Source: Byssothecium circinans (lineage: Eukaryota; Ascomycota; Dothideomycetes; Pleosporales; Massarinaceae). Taken from it: a stretch of DNA of 64,000 nt. A program made the position numbers and the translations under genes. The notes beneath the pieces are model-generated. The model saw nothing but the letters and a program-made list of their open reading frames with translations. It had not been told where the DNA came from and ran no database searches. Numbering within the stretch: the first letter of the stretch is position 1; the number at the start of each line of letters is the position of its first letter. Below are positions 31,967-42,570 of this stretch, piece by piece. Where the stretch lies: assembly GCA_010015675.1 (NCBI GenBank), contig ML977001.1, positions 246,263-310,262 of the forward strand, given 5' to 3'.

Positions 31967-33198
31967 ATGTCGCATGGGCACGCCACCCACCACCGCGCCA
32001 AATTCGCAGACCACAAACCCGAAAAAGATGCCTACAACTATGAAATGGACATCTACCACAAAATCCTCTCCTACGAGCGTCCGCCTCTTACATTCCAAGC
32101 CACTGAATGGCAGCACCTTGACTGCGAGCGCATGTCCTCTGAGTCCAAAGGCTACGTCTACGGCTCCGCCGGGTCCGCGAAACTGACGATAAGAATAAAG
32201 CCGCCTTCAAGAAATGGTCCATCGTTCCTAACCGCTTGACTGGATATAAAATGTTTCCCGATCTGACTACGGAAATCCTAGGCGAGAAGTTACAAGTCCC
32301 CTTTGCAATGGCACCAGTCGGTGTCCTTAGAATATTCAATCCGGAGGGAGAAATTGCGGCTACGAAAGCTGCAGCTAAGACATGTGTTCCGTATATCTTA
32401 AGTACGGCATCGAGCACCTCTACTGAAGATGTCGCACAAGCGAACGGTGAAGATGGTCAGCGCTGGTACCAATTATACTGGCCGAATCGCGAAAACGACG
32501 CCATCACCATCTCTTTACTCAAAAGAGCCAAGAAAGCCGGCTTCACGACACTCTTCGTAACACTGGACACGTATCTTCTCGGCTGGCGGCCGTCGGATAT
32601 GGATAATGGGTACAATCCATTCTTGCGCGCTGACCAGATTGGCGCAGCGCTAGGGTTTTCGGATCCGGTGTTTAGAAGGCAGTACAAGGAGGGAAATGGC
32701 ATCGAAGTGGAAGAGGATATGGGGAAAGCGGCAGCTGAGTGGATGAAGATTGTCTTTAATGGCTTCAGTCACTCTTGGAAAGACGTTAAATTCTTACAAG
32801 AACATTGGGATGGTCCGATCGTTTTGAAAGGTATCCAAACAGTGGCCGATGCGGAACGCTGCGTTGATATTGGCGTTCAGGGTATCGTTGTTAGTAACCA
32901 TGGTGGACGACAGCAAGATGGTGGGAATAGTAGTTTGGGAATGCTTCCGCATATTGTAGATGCTGTCGGTCAGAAATTAACTGTTTTATTTGATAGTGGG
33001 GTTAGATGTGGAGCGGATATCGCGAAGGCACTTGCCTTAGGGGCGGAATGTGTTTTGATTGGTCGGCCCTACGTGTATGGTCTTACACTCAGAGGTGAGG
33101 GTGGGGTAGAGCATGTGTTGAAGAGTTTGATTGGAGACTTGGAGTTGACGTTGCACCTGGCGGGTATACCGAGTGGGGGTAAGAAGGATTTGAATTGA
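31967..33198 (+). pseudogene. FMN-dependent alpha-hydroxyacid dehydrogenase with one frame break
   Basis: Relative of L-lactate dehydrogenase (cytochrome), glycolate oxidase and fungal lactate monooxygenases, which oxidise L-2-hydroxy acids with FMN. The first frame (from the ATG at 31967) carries the N-terminus to YVYGSAGS. The rest (AAFKKWSIVPNRL onward, including YQLYWPNREN, the active-site SNHGGRQQDGG, and DSGVRCGADIAKALALGAE) is in the frame +1. The break lies near 32171-32180 in gggtccgcga; one extra G would restore GS-GET-type family sequence and a 410-residue product. All catalytic residues are otherwise intact. No intron explains it. Very recent inactivation and a one-base sequence error are both possible. 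Confidence 0.78.
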
Positions 33199-33293
33199 GA
33201 CTGCTTGGTCAGAGAAAATGATCTGTTCGAAGGGGTCAACGGAATCAGAATCCATTAGTCGCGTGGCTGTTTGGTATATAACTAGCCATCTCA

Positions 33294-35054
33294 TCACTCC
33301 AGCTCCTGATAGAACTTCCACTTGCTTTCCACATCCCGATCGAGCTCCTGCTCTTTGATCAACGCCCGGAATAGCTCAACAGGCATCTGGTTCGCTTTCA
33401 GAAACCGGTCATGGAACTCCTTCTCGCCGATCTGACCTTCGAGGTCTCCCACAATTTCCTTCCTCAAAGCCCAGATTTGCAATCCCCCAAGCATATACCC
33501 AGCCTGATAGAGTGGCCCATAGTTGCCCATAACGCTTCGCCTGACCTCCCCTTCGGCAGTCGCCCTCTCGTGACCAACCCAGTCAACGAGAAGCTCTACG
33601 GCTTCTTGCGCACTCATCTCGCCCAAGTGGTACTTCAGAGAGAACACAATGCGTGCGCACCGATGCATGCGCCAGAATAACATGCCGATTCGGTTTTCGG
33701 GTGTCTTAGGCCACGATGGAGAATCATAAAGGACCACTTCCCAATAGAACGCCCAGCCTTCGATGCAAAACGGCGTGGAAAACATTTGACGATAGGGGCG
33801 GTGTCGGGACGTGTAATGCCCGTGGAGGTGATGTCCTGGGATCATTTCGTGAAAGACAGTGGCTCGAGCGAAGTGAATGTTGTTTCCACGCATACTCATT
33901 AGCTTCTGCTCATGGCTCATTGTACTCGTTGGGTACGACACTATGATCGAATCGCCGCCCAGGAAGAACGGATTCATCTTTTGGGCTTGCGGACTCATCA
34001 TAAAGGTCCGGATCGTTTCCTCGCAAATGAAAGGGACAGTGGCAAGGTCATGCTTCTTAACGTATGCTGTCGCTTCTTTGGTGAGATCGCGGACGAGTTG
34101 CGGCTGCCTGCCTGGCTCAACATATAGCTGCTTGACGTGCTCTAACGCACTACGCCAGTCCTGAAACCCGAGTTCGGACGCGGCCTTTTTCATTTCTTGC
34201 TCGCACCAGGCATATTCCTTCTTCCCAATTTCGATGAGCTCTTCGGGAGTGTAGGGAATCATCTCGGTTTGAAGCGCATCCAGGACTGCAGCCCGTCCGA
34301 TCGGCTCGCCGATAATGGTCTCGGTGTCATCGGGTTCTATGCCGACAGCTACCCTCTTGATAGTGTCAATCAAGTCTTGAAGCACTTTATCGATCTTGGA
34401 GTAAGGATCCGCAGTCCAATAAGTGAACCATGGGTCGTAGTCTTTGTAAAAGGCAAACCACTCTTTAAGATGATCCTTTAGTTCCGCCAAAGTTTCCGTG
34501 GCCCGCAAAGCAACCACGGGGTCGGCTTTTTCGTTCCCTTCCACGATCCTCTTCTTCACCATGGCAATATGCTCCATGACTTCGACTAGCCAAGATGCGG
34601 CTTGTTTCCCGTCCGCATCATCGACCTGCTGCCTCAATTCGATCATCCGGGCCAATCTCACAGGGAAATATCCCCCGAGAAACGACAAGACCTTCGAGTC
34701 TTGCTCCGCATCGTGGCGCAACTGGCCGAGCTGGTATCGAAGATAGTTCCTTAGTAGAATGTAGTCTATTTTGCCTTCTTGGTCGAGATCATCGAACGGG
34801 GCGTCTTTCAGTGCTGCGATTTCGGTTTCAAAGAATGTTTGGAGTCGCTGATACCGCGTTGGTGATGAGCGGACCTTGTAGTAGTCTTCGAGGTTGGATT
34901 GATCCTCTCTGATCTTAGTAATCCTGTCGGAAATGAACTCGTTTTCCGCATTCTTCTTAGTCGAACCAACTTTGGTCGTGGTTTCGCGGTTTCGAGCTTG
35001 TGGGGGCTCGGCCTGAGGTCGGTATTCCCCGCTATACACTACTGGGTCACGCAT
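33294..35054 (-). CDS. DUF885 family protein, putative zinc metallopeptidase
   Basis: Single exon, 586 residues. The family signature HEMIPGHH (HExxPGHH) lies near residue 402, the zinc-ligand type motif of gluzincin-like peptidases; FCIEGWAFYWE further on supplies a conserved Glu, and MGNYGPLYQAGYMLGGLQIW near the C-terminus is also typical. DUF885 proteins are widespread in bacteria and fungi, and few are characterised. No signal peptide is visible from the ATG at 35054; the frame continues only to a TTG at 35072. Peptidase activity is inferred from the motif. It converges with the FMN dehydrogenase, with stops 95 bp apart. Confidence 0.85.
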   Translation of the reverse strand: MRDPVVYSGEYRPQAEPPQARNRETTTKVGSTKKNAENEFISDRITKIREDQSNLEDYYKVRSSPTRYQRLQTFFETEIAALKDAPFDDLDQEGKIDYILLRNYLRYQLGQLRHDAEQDSKVLSFLGGYFPVRLARMIELRQQVDDADGKQAASWLVEVMEHIAMVKKRIVEGNEKADPVVALRATETLAELKDHLKEWFAFYKDYDPWFTYWTADPYSKIDKVLQDLIDTIKRVAVGIEPDDTETIIGEPIGRAAVLDALQTEMIPYTPEELIEIGKKEYAWCEQEMKKAASELGFQDWRSALEHVKQLYVEPGRQPQLVRDLTKEATAYVKKHDLATVPFICEETIRTFMMSPQAQKMNPFFLGGDSIIVSYPTSTMSHEQKLMSMRGNNIHFARATVFHEMIPGHHLHGHYTSRHRPYRQMFSTPFCIEGWAFYWEVVLYDSPSWPKTPENRIGMLFWRMHRCARIVFSLKYHLGEMSAQEAVELLVDWVGHERATAEGEVRRSVMGNYGPLYQAGYMLGGLQIWALRKEIVGDLEGQIGEKEFHDRFLKANQMPVELFRALIKEQELDRDVESKWKFYQELE

Positions 35055-35677
35055 AGTGACTTGGGGTTGCAATGAACTTCTAGGGCATGAAAGTCAGCCC
35101 TAAGATGAGATTCGCTGAAGTCGTTTGGTGGCGACTCTGTGAGTGGGAGCGTGGGTATTCGTGAGCTCGAGTATTCTGGCGGAGATAACAATTACCCACA
35201 TGGGTGGAGATAACAGATATCAATAATAAATAAGTGACCGTTTGAGGCACCTTCCTGTTAAGCAAGGGCTAGCCTAGTCAGGAGTAGCTCGAAAGCGGGG
35301 TCAAGGCTTGTGCTTGATGCAGATCACCAGCCTCAGCACATCGTCGACAACACCATACCTGCATCATCATCAAGGATCAAAGTTCGTCACGAGTATCAGA
35401 GTCAACCATTGCCAGACCCGGTTTCTAAGAAGATGATGGATTCATTGGCTCGTGTACCGCCACAAAGGACACTACAACCCCGTCCGTATATACAGGCTTC
35501 TCCTGGGTCTAATATGTACGTTTGAAGGTGGTGAGGGGGAACAGGATGGACAAAGATATCGAAATAGGAAAGTGGACGTGTTACCAAAGACAAGGATTAC
35601 CAAAGAAAAGGAAACGAATGATAGCTGGGATCGGCATTGATGGAGGAGACGAGCGAGCGCCTTGATGGCTAATTCGC
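35055..35677. other. Intergenic, no gene seen
   Basis: About 620 bp between two minus-strand genes. A frame with a hydrophobic start at 35265 uses TTG and was not accepted as an upstream exon. Confidence 0.5.
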
Positions 35678-37631
35678 CTAAACGACGAAGCGGCGGTAGT
35701 GCGGGATCGGACCAGCCTTGTTGTACTCCTCGATGTCTCTCTTTTGAGCAGTGCCGTCCGCCCATGCTGATGCGAGGGCTGCTTCCACCTGCGCGAGCTC
35801 GCTATACGGCTGTTGGCGCGCAATCTCCTGGATGCGGTCATTGATGGACTGTACAGTGAAAGGACCAGATCTTGCGTTTAGATCTGTCTGAGTGAAGGGT
35901 CTTGCAGACCAGCGAGGGTCTTCGGGGTCTGAGAAGTCAGTCGTCTCGTTGTAGCCCAGTTCTTGAAGTTGGGTGACGTTGAAGGCTGCCATCATGTCGT
36001 GATCCTCGTGGATGAGGTTGTGGCAGTGAAACATGTACACACCATTCCACGGAGCGTAGTGGGCCTCGACTTTGACGACCTCGTTTTTTCCAAGCCATAC
36101 CACGTCCTTGAGGCCTGCAGATTCGTATGGTTCTACACCTCGTCCGTTACGGGAGAGGACCTTAAAGTCAACGAGGTGGACATGGATGGGATGAGTCCAA
36201 CCGCCGGACGAGTTCTCGAGCTCCCAGATTTCGACCTTGCCACGGGGAACGCTTGCGAGAACACGGTTGGCAGCATCCGCGAAGCCAACGCCATTGATGC
36301 GCCACTCGCTGTTCGTTCGGTGGAAGCGGAAGTGATGGTCGATGCCCGAGCTAGTAGGTGGAAAGGGGACAGTGCGCAAAGCTGTGGGAACCCTCGATGG
36401 ATCGGTCACTGCAGTTCCGCTGACGACGAACTTCATCACTTTATCGGTGTTGTCGTACTCGTCATCAGTAGCAATGCCGCCGGCATCTTGGTCATTGCGG
36501 AGCTCAATGCTCTGGCCTGCGTATTGCGAGAAGTCGAAGACAATCTCATAACGCTCGGCAACAGCATTCTTGAGATCAGTGACCTGGATGGGACGCTCTA
36601 GCAAACCTGCGTCCGAGGCGATGACCTGGAAAGGAAGCCGTGTATTGGTAGCGGAAGACCTGACGAAGAAAAAGTCGAAGTTGCGCGAAAGCGCAGCATC
36701 CAAGAATCGGAAACGGTACTTGCGAGGCTCCACATTGAAGAAGGGCCACGGTTCACCGTTGACGTGAATTACATCGCCCCACAGACTGTCATCTTCGCCC
36801 TGGCTGGACTTCAAAGTACCATCCTCGTTGTAGTACTTGGAAGAGAGGATGAGCGGGATGTCATATTTTCCATACCCTGAAGGCAGGCCGAGAGCATCCT
36901 CCGCAGGGTCGGTAATGAGATAGGCGCCCGCTTGACCAAAGTGCGCATTCTCAGCGGTCTACAAGTTGATTAGTGAAAAATCAGAGATATTGTGGGTTTA
37001 TCTTACCCAGCCAAGAGCATGGTCATGATACCACAAGAGGCGTCCAGACTGGTAGTTAGGATAATAGTAGTCCTTGTACTGTCCCCGGAAAATTTGATCA
37101 GCAGCCCACCCATCAAAAGGAGCTCGCGAAGGAGACCCATGGAGATGGACTGAGCTCTGTCTATCCCCGTTGTTGACAAAACGGACCACCGTCTCCTGCC
37201 CTTTCGGCACGATGATTGTTGGGCCTGGAGACGTGCCGTTGTATCCTACAAGACGGGTGGCTCTGAGGTTTGGGTAGACCTGCTGAGTGAATGGCTTGAT
37301 CTCGAGCTCGTAGTACCAGATGTCCTTTCCGGTGACTGGGTTGGTGATTATCCTTTGCATGGTCAGTCAAATCCACAGAAACACCAGAGTTTCGAGCCAC
37401 TTACTGCTTCACCTCTGCGGGAGGCGGGACTGGGAGGGCCTTCCGGTAGAGTTGTAGAGTAGGGCTCTCTCCACCTTTCCGTTGAGGACTTGCTGGAGGG
37501 GCATCATCCTCGACGACCTGCGCAAGAGCAGAAGCTTCCGCCGCAGGTATGTCGGAGAAGAAACGGTCCTGCCCAAGACAATGGGTGGCAAAAGAAAGTG
37601 CCAGTGTGACACGAGCAATCTTGGACAACAT
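35678..37631 (-). CDS. Secreted multicopper oxidase (bilirubin oxidase/CotA-like)
   Basis: Extracellular copper enzyme coupling oxidation of phenolic or tetrapyrrole-type substrates to reduction of oxygen to water. Exons 37631..37405, 37352..37007 and 36958..35678, introns of 52 and 48 nt, 617 residues. A signal peptide (MLSKIARVTLALSFATHCLG) starts at the first ATG. All four copper-ligand motifs are visible: SVHLHGSPS, WYHDHALG, HPIHVHLVDF and HCHNLIHEDHDMM. The methionine after the last His suggests a Met-coordinated type-1 copper as in bilirubin oxidase and CotA, not the Leu/Phe axial position of high-potential laccases. Substrate and a role in pigment or heme-breakdown chemistry are not deducible here. 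Confidence 0.92.
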
Positions 37632-40600
37632 GATGATAAATATGTACAAGGTAAGATAATGAATGAGTGAGTCGAGTGCTGAGCAACCCCTTTGCTGGCT
37701 GATGGTCGTCTATCGTGGGTATCGTGCAAGTATTTGTATTCTAGGCATTGACCAAAAGCACAGGACCTACATGATGCCTTCAACGTCTAGATGCCGTTCG
37801 GTCTCCTCGCATGGCAATGCTCCGGGGCAATAGCCATGTGAGGATACATTCACACCGCGTTGTACTATCGATTCTGCGTGGCGTTGCTGTGATAGCACAC
37901 ATGCCTCCGCGCGTGCAGTCCGACAAGCTCCTAGCAAGCATCCCCTTACCCTCTCCTCCTGACTCACAGACTTTTTCCTTCGCTGATTGGAGAAGAGCTT
38001 GAGAGTGCGAAGCGCCTCGCGGCGTTCAAAGAAGTCGCCTCAACGGCCGGTACACTGTCCTCGCGTACTCCTACCATTATTCTACAAATGGGCATCCAGA
38101 CACCACAAGCCACTGCGGACAGCCTAATGCTAGCCCAAGCCACGGTGGAAGTTACAGAGGACTATTGCCGCATGTCTCAGTATTTCCGGCAGGGGGCGAT
38201 GTTGCTAAATGAGGAGGTATGGCATTTCCTCGTCCACGCTCGACTTCTGGACAGACCATCGATGATACTTAGTATCAGCACGATCCAACAAGCGAACTGT
38301 ACCACTCAATCGGAGCAGCCACAGTTACACAATCACGTAATATCCTCAACGATATACGTAGAAGAAGCTTCACGGCGAACTCGTATAAGCTTAACCCAGC
38401 TCGACGGACGAACGAATAGCACGCCCAGCTTTCTTGTTAGCCTTGGCCCGTGTCTGGATGGGCATCTGCCTCACGGCCAAGACATTGAGGCATTGCCATT
38501 CCCAGCTGGTCGGAGCAGAGGTCGGGAGAACATGCTGCTCAGTACGGGCCGCCTTGGGACTACTTCTAGAGTCCCACGCCATTTCTACACGGATCGCACA
38601 TTCCCGTAGTCGAAGTGGTGTGCAGGTGCGGGCTTGGAACTTGAGATTGCAAAGAGTAGGAAGGTCTACTCGGCCTTATTTGCGAATCACGGCCGTGTAC
38701 ACCGCCTAGAGAGCTGTTCTTGCGGTGCTGGGAAGTTGGTAGACTCTCGGTATAGAGAACCGAATCCGTGGCCTAACTCCGATTCTATCTACTTCCGAAT
38801 TTTGATAGTAATGTGTGTGAGATACCTACTAGGTAATGGTCATCTTCTTGTATGGTCCTATGTTTTGGAACTCCTATTGTGACACCTGACTTATTTATCT
38901 TTTCTCGCAGGACGAGGGGTCATAGTGGTGGTTTAAAACGCTTCAGCTGAAAAGACCCTCTGTTTCATCGTGTTCGCAACAAGCGATCTAAACTCCTTGC
39001 GTATCTTAAAGCATAGCGGAAGACCCAGAAACGACTCAGCCAATTACGGATTTCGAACCGATCACACGGACCTGCCAAAAATCAATAACTACAAGGATAC
39101 ACCTCAAGCATATGAAAGTTTTGAAGGATCAACACACGCCCCGCATGATCCCTTAGAACTTGTAATCTGGGAATAATAGGAACGGCCCGCTGCCGGCAAC
39201 CTATTTGGGTTCACTGGCCGGTAGTGCGGCAAGGTCGCGGCTACAGGCACCTGCAGGGCACGCTCAGTGATTCCAAGGTGCATTTCTTCTAGTATGATCA
39301 AGAGCGGGGTTACCATGGTACATGCAACGGCTGTAGGGAACCCTTGATTATCAAGCATTCTATCACAACCGTAATTCGCAATTATCGGGACTTTTCGGGA
39401 TGGGGGTTATTGACATATAATTAGCATAGGCATTCCTTCCCGCTTGGACTGTTCCTGAAATGCAAAGGGGGATTCAGGATACGGTCGCATGACTTCTACA
39501 CTCAGCCGCATGGCAGCAGCCTCGTGTGGAGTCCACGTTCTCAAAAGTACTGCGTAGCGAACAGTACATTGTAAGCGTAGACGAGACCGCCACGCGGAAA
39601 CCACCAACAATGATCGTTTAAGCTCAAATGCCATACCAGAGGACGCCACAATCTCGTATCACACGTCACGTCCGGTGACACGCGTTCCACCCTGCTTCCT
39701 GCACCCACCCCATTCAACCCCATCACACGAACCCGCACACCCCAGAAAAGGATTTTCTTGGCATACTAAATCGCGGAACCCGTGCCCGCGGATGCATACT
39801 CAAATCCTGCGGACCGAATCCTCGGAGGCGAGTAATACCTTCCTTAAGCGAAAGCGAACTGCATAGGAGAAAGACTGCCGAGCGGGTCGGAGAAAACCTT
39901 CAGGGTGGGATGGATTGCTATTCTTGGATCTACTCATCGGCAGGTCAGGCTACCACGTGGGAAGGTCGACTAAAGCTTGTTAGGGGGATCTATAGCGAAC
40001 ACGATATATGCGGTGTTGTTCGGGGCTGTATGACATCAGCGTGTGCGGACTTGGGAGCCGCTCAGGGAATGGGCTTCCGTTCTTACTTAGGTAGGTAGAA
40101 TGGAGTATGTATGCATGCCATGACTAGTGGGACCGAACTCGGGCCCGAGTACTGGATATGTATGTGCAGATGAATGGTGATGAGTGGTGATGAGCGTTGA
40201 GTGCTAGAGCTTAGCAATCACTGAATAATGAGGTTGAAGTGCGCTGTCTGAGATTATGTGACTGAGTATGATGACGCTCTTCCAGCCCGTACTTGCGTAC
40301 GGTGTCTAAGCCTCAAGCCACCAGACTCGTGATGGTCTTTTTTCTGCTTCTCGGCATGGGTGCAGTCTTTGAACGTGACGATCTTTTCCCTCTACGTATC
40401 GTATGTCTACGTCCGCAGACGTTCTGGTCACGGCCGAAACATGTCCGTATTCTCTAGTATATACGGCAGTACTGTCGATCCCATCGCGGTCGATGTTTAT
40501 GGAATGCTTGACCGAGGTCGGGAGCGCGAAGTGTCTAGGCAGCACAGGTGGCAGCAGTTCGCAGAGTAGATTTCTCTGCAACCTTGAATCTGTATTCTCT

Positions 40601-40639
40601 AGTTAATAAACCATGTATTACTCCCTTTGATGGTAGTGC
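37632..40639. other. Long gene-poor stretch, no gene supported
   Basis: About 3 kb between the multicopper oxidase and the P450 relic. The longest ATG frame (38088-38609, 173 codons, plus) has no recognisable domain and sits among frames of similar quality. Short imperfect GATGAGT-type repeats occur near 40160-40205. The stretch may be decayed accessory DNA. Confidence 0.45.
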
Positions 40640-42075
40640 AGTCGATCGAAGTATGGGGTCTGGGGATGGTGTCGCTTTGCCTGCCACATATTATAGTAAA
40701 GGGAATACAGTGTCGGCATCTTTGAAATTCGACGGAAAATGTTTTCCAATATCTACTGTACGCGTGAACATAGCTTTGCGATGGTGGCACGAAGAACGCG
40801 TTGCTGGCCAGCCACTGATTGCTAACATGTTGGTAGCAGAATTCTGGGGATGTTTCGTGCGGAAGAAAATGAGGAGTGGGTGGGCACAAGCGAAGGGATT
40901 CGTTGAGACAGGCGCGGAGGTAAGGGGGATGCTTCACCTTATCATAGGCAAGAACACCGCTCTCATCCTCGTCTTCATCGTCCCCTAGCGCTGCGTCGAT
41001 CTCCTCCACAGCCTTCTTTCTTATCACTGGATTCTTGATGAGCTGGTAGAGTACGTTTGCCATGGAAATGGCAGTCGTAGCTGAGCCGCTATTCATCATG
41101 ATGCTCACTTCAGCAACGATCTTGCCCCACTCCGGGTTGTTTGGGTGCCCGTTCTTACCCTCAGTGAGCGCCTGGAAGAGGTCGTCAAGCTTCTCGCCCA
41201 CACGGTATCCTTGAATTCGATGGTGCAAGAGCTCCACTGGTATACTGTCCTAGTCGCGCGCAAACTGCCTCATGCGGCCGTAGAAGGGGATAATGTTCGA
41301 GATCTTGTTGATGAAATGGTACCATATTTGTACGGCCCGATGAGAAGCGATTCCTTGCGAGCGTTCTGGTACAACGAATCGCGAAGGTTTCGGTCGTATA
41401 TCGTGCCATCGAGTCCACGTCCAGTAATACGATCCTAGCCATTATCGAGGAAGCCCAAAAGTCCAATGTCGGCAATGGCGTCGAGAGTGAAGAAGTTGGT
41501 CCATTTTCGGTAATCAAGCTTGATATTTTCCGGATTGACGGCTTCTCCAGGCTTCAAAGGGGTGGTGCAGCACTTATCCATGTCCTTCAAGAGCTTTTCG
41601 GTCTTGTCGGCCACCTTGTGCTCCCACCCTTCGAGGTTCTTGAGCATGGTCGTGCTTGTCGACAATATCGGCGAGATAAAAGTGCGATCCAGAGGGATGT
41701 CATAAGACCTATCCTTAGTACATTGTGTGTTGTAGGCATAGATACTCTCGATGGCACGAAGTCACCGTAGGAGAGGGATTTTGGGCCTGTTCGGATCACA
41801 GGGTGTTTCTGGTGGAGTTTTTGTGAGGTATGTTGATCGAGAGCCACTATGGGCTAAAACCATGAATGGATTGGCTGATATGCCCGACAAAAGGGTGCAT
41901 GTTTGGAAAGCGACGAAGTCCTAAGCAAATCAGTTCAGACCTTCCGTAGGACGTTGCGGAATAAGCTTACCATTTACATCGCGGAAGTAAACGATGACCG
42001 GGTATACAACAAATACACGAAAACACATGTGCCGAATACTACTGCGTACGGTAGCGAAGTAGTTGGAGAAGTCAT
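40640..42075 (-). pseudogene. Cytochrome P450 pseudogene
   Basis: A degraded fungal P450 read on the minus strand in several frames. In order: an ATG at 42075 with a hydrophobic anchor (PYAVVFGTCVFVYLLYT); a segment with a plausible intron leading to LRRFPNMHPFVG; QKHPVIRTGPKSLSYGD; KLDYRKWTNFFTLDAIADIG; GEKLDDLFQAL; the I-helix region VSIMMNSGSATTAISMANVL; and the K-helix ExxR in CLNESLRLCPP. After that the frame shifts again and only NFKDADTVF is traceable; the heme-binding FxxGxRxC loop is absent. Frame changes and internal stops show it is not functional. The damage looks like indels more than C-to-T RIP. Confidence 0.85.
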
Positions 42076-42570
42076 AATGTAGAGAGGTATTGTTGCTTTG
42101 GGGTGGGTGTTAATCGTCTTCTGTTTCCCTGAATGCAAGGGCATGCCGCTTGAGGCTGTCCGTGATGTTTTTGTGGATGGCTTTGTTGTGAGGTATGCCG
42201 ATCAGTGTCAGAAAGAGAATAAGGAGTTTGCGAAGATGAATACGGTGCAGAGCTTTGCTCACTAGGGGAAAAAGGGCGAGTGTCATAAGGAAGACACTTT
42301 TATATACACCTTCTCGTTTTGCGGCTGCATCCACTGTTCATAGAGTAGTTTGACCAATATTTGAAGATATTCGCCTATGTTCATTTTGAATCGCCCCTCC
42401 TAACTTGAAGGTCTGGAACTATGGAAGCAAAAACTTGTTCGTATAGATAATGCGGATTCTCCTCGGCAATGCAATCAGGACGGCCCAAGATCTCAGGTCC
42501 AGATATCCTGTTGTAACACTCCCGGCGGAGATATTTACCCCCTATCACCATTGACTTTTTCACATCGCAA

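Noticed and set aside
35080..35265. Signal-peptide-like frame as a first exon of the DUF885 gene
   Set aside because: It begins with TTG, and no convincing donor-acceptor pair joins it to the main frame.
38088..38609. 173-codon plus-strand ATG frame in the gene-poor stretch
   Set aside because: No domain, no splice support, and a composition like the surrounding random frames; long frames by chance are expected in 3 kb of this GC content.
39040..39075. GGTTCGAA-type string on the minus strand, possible tRNA T-arm
   Set aside because: The flanks do not form a 5-bp stem with a 7-nt loop, and no D-arm or acceptor stem is present.
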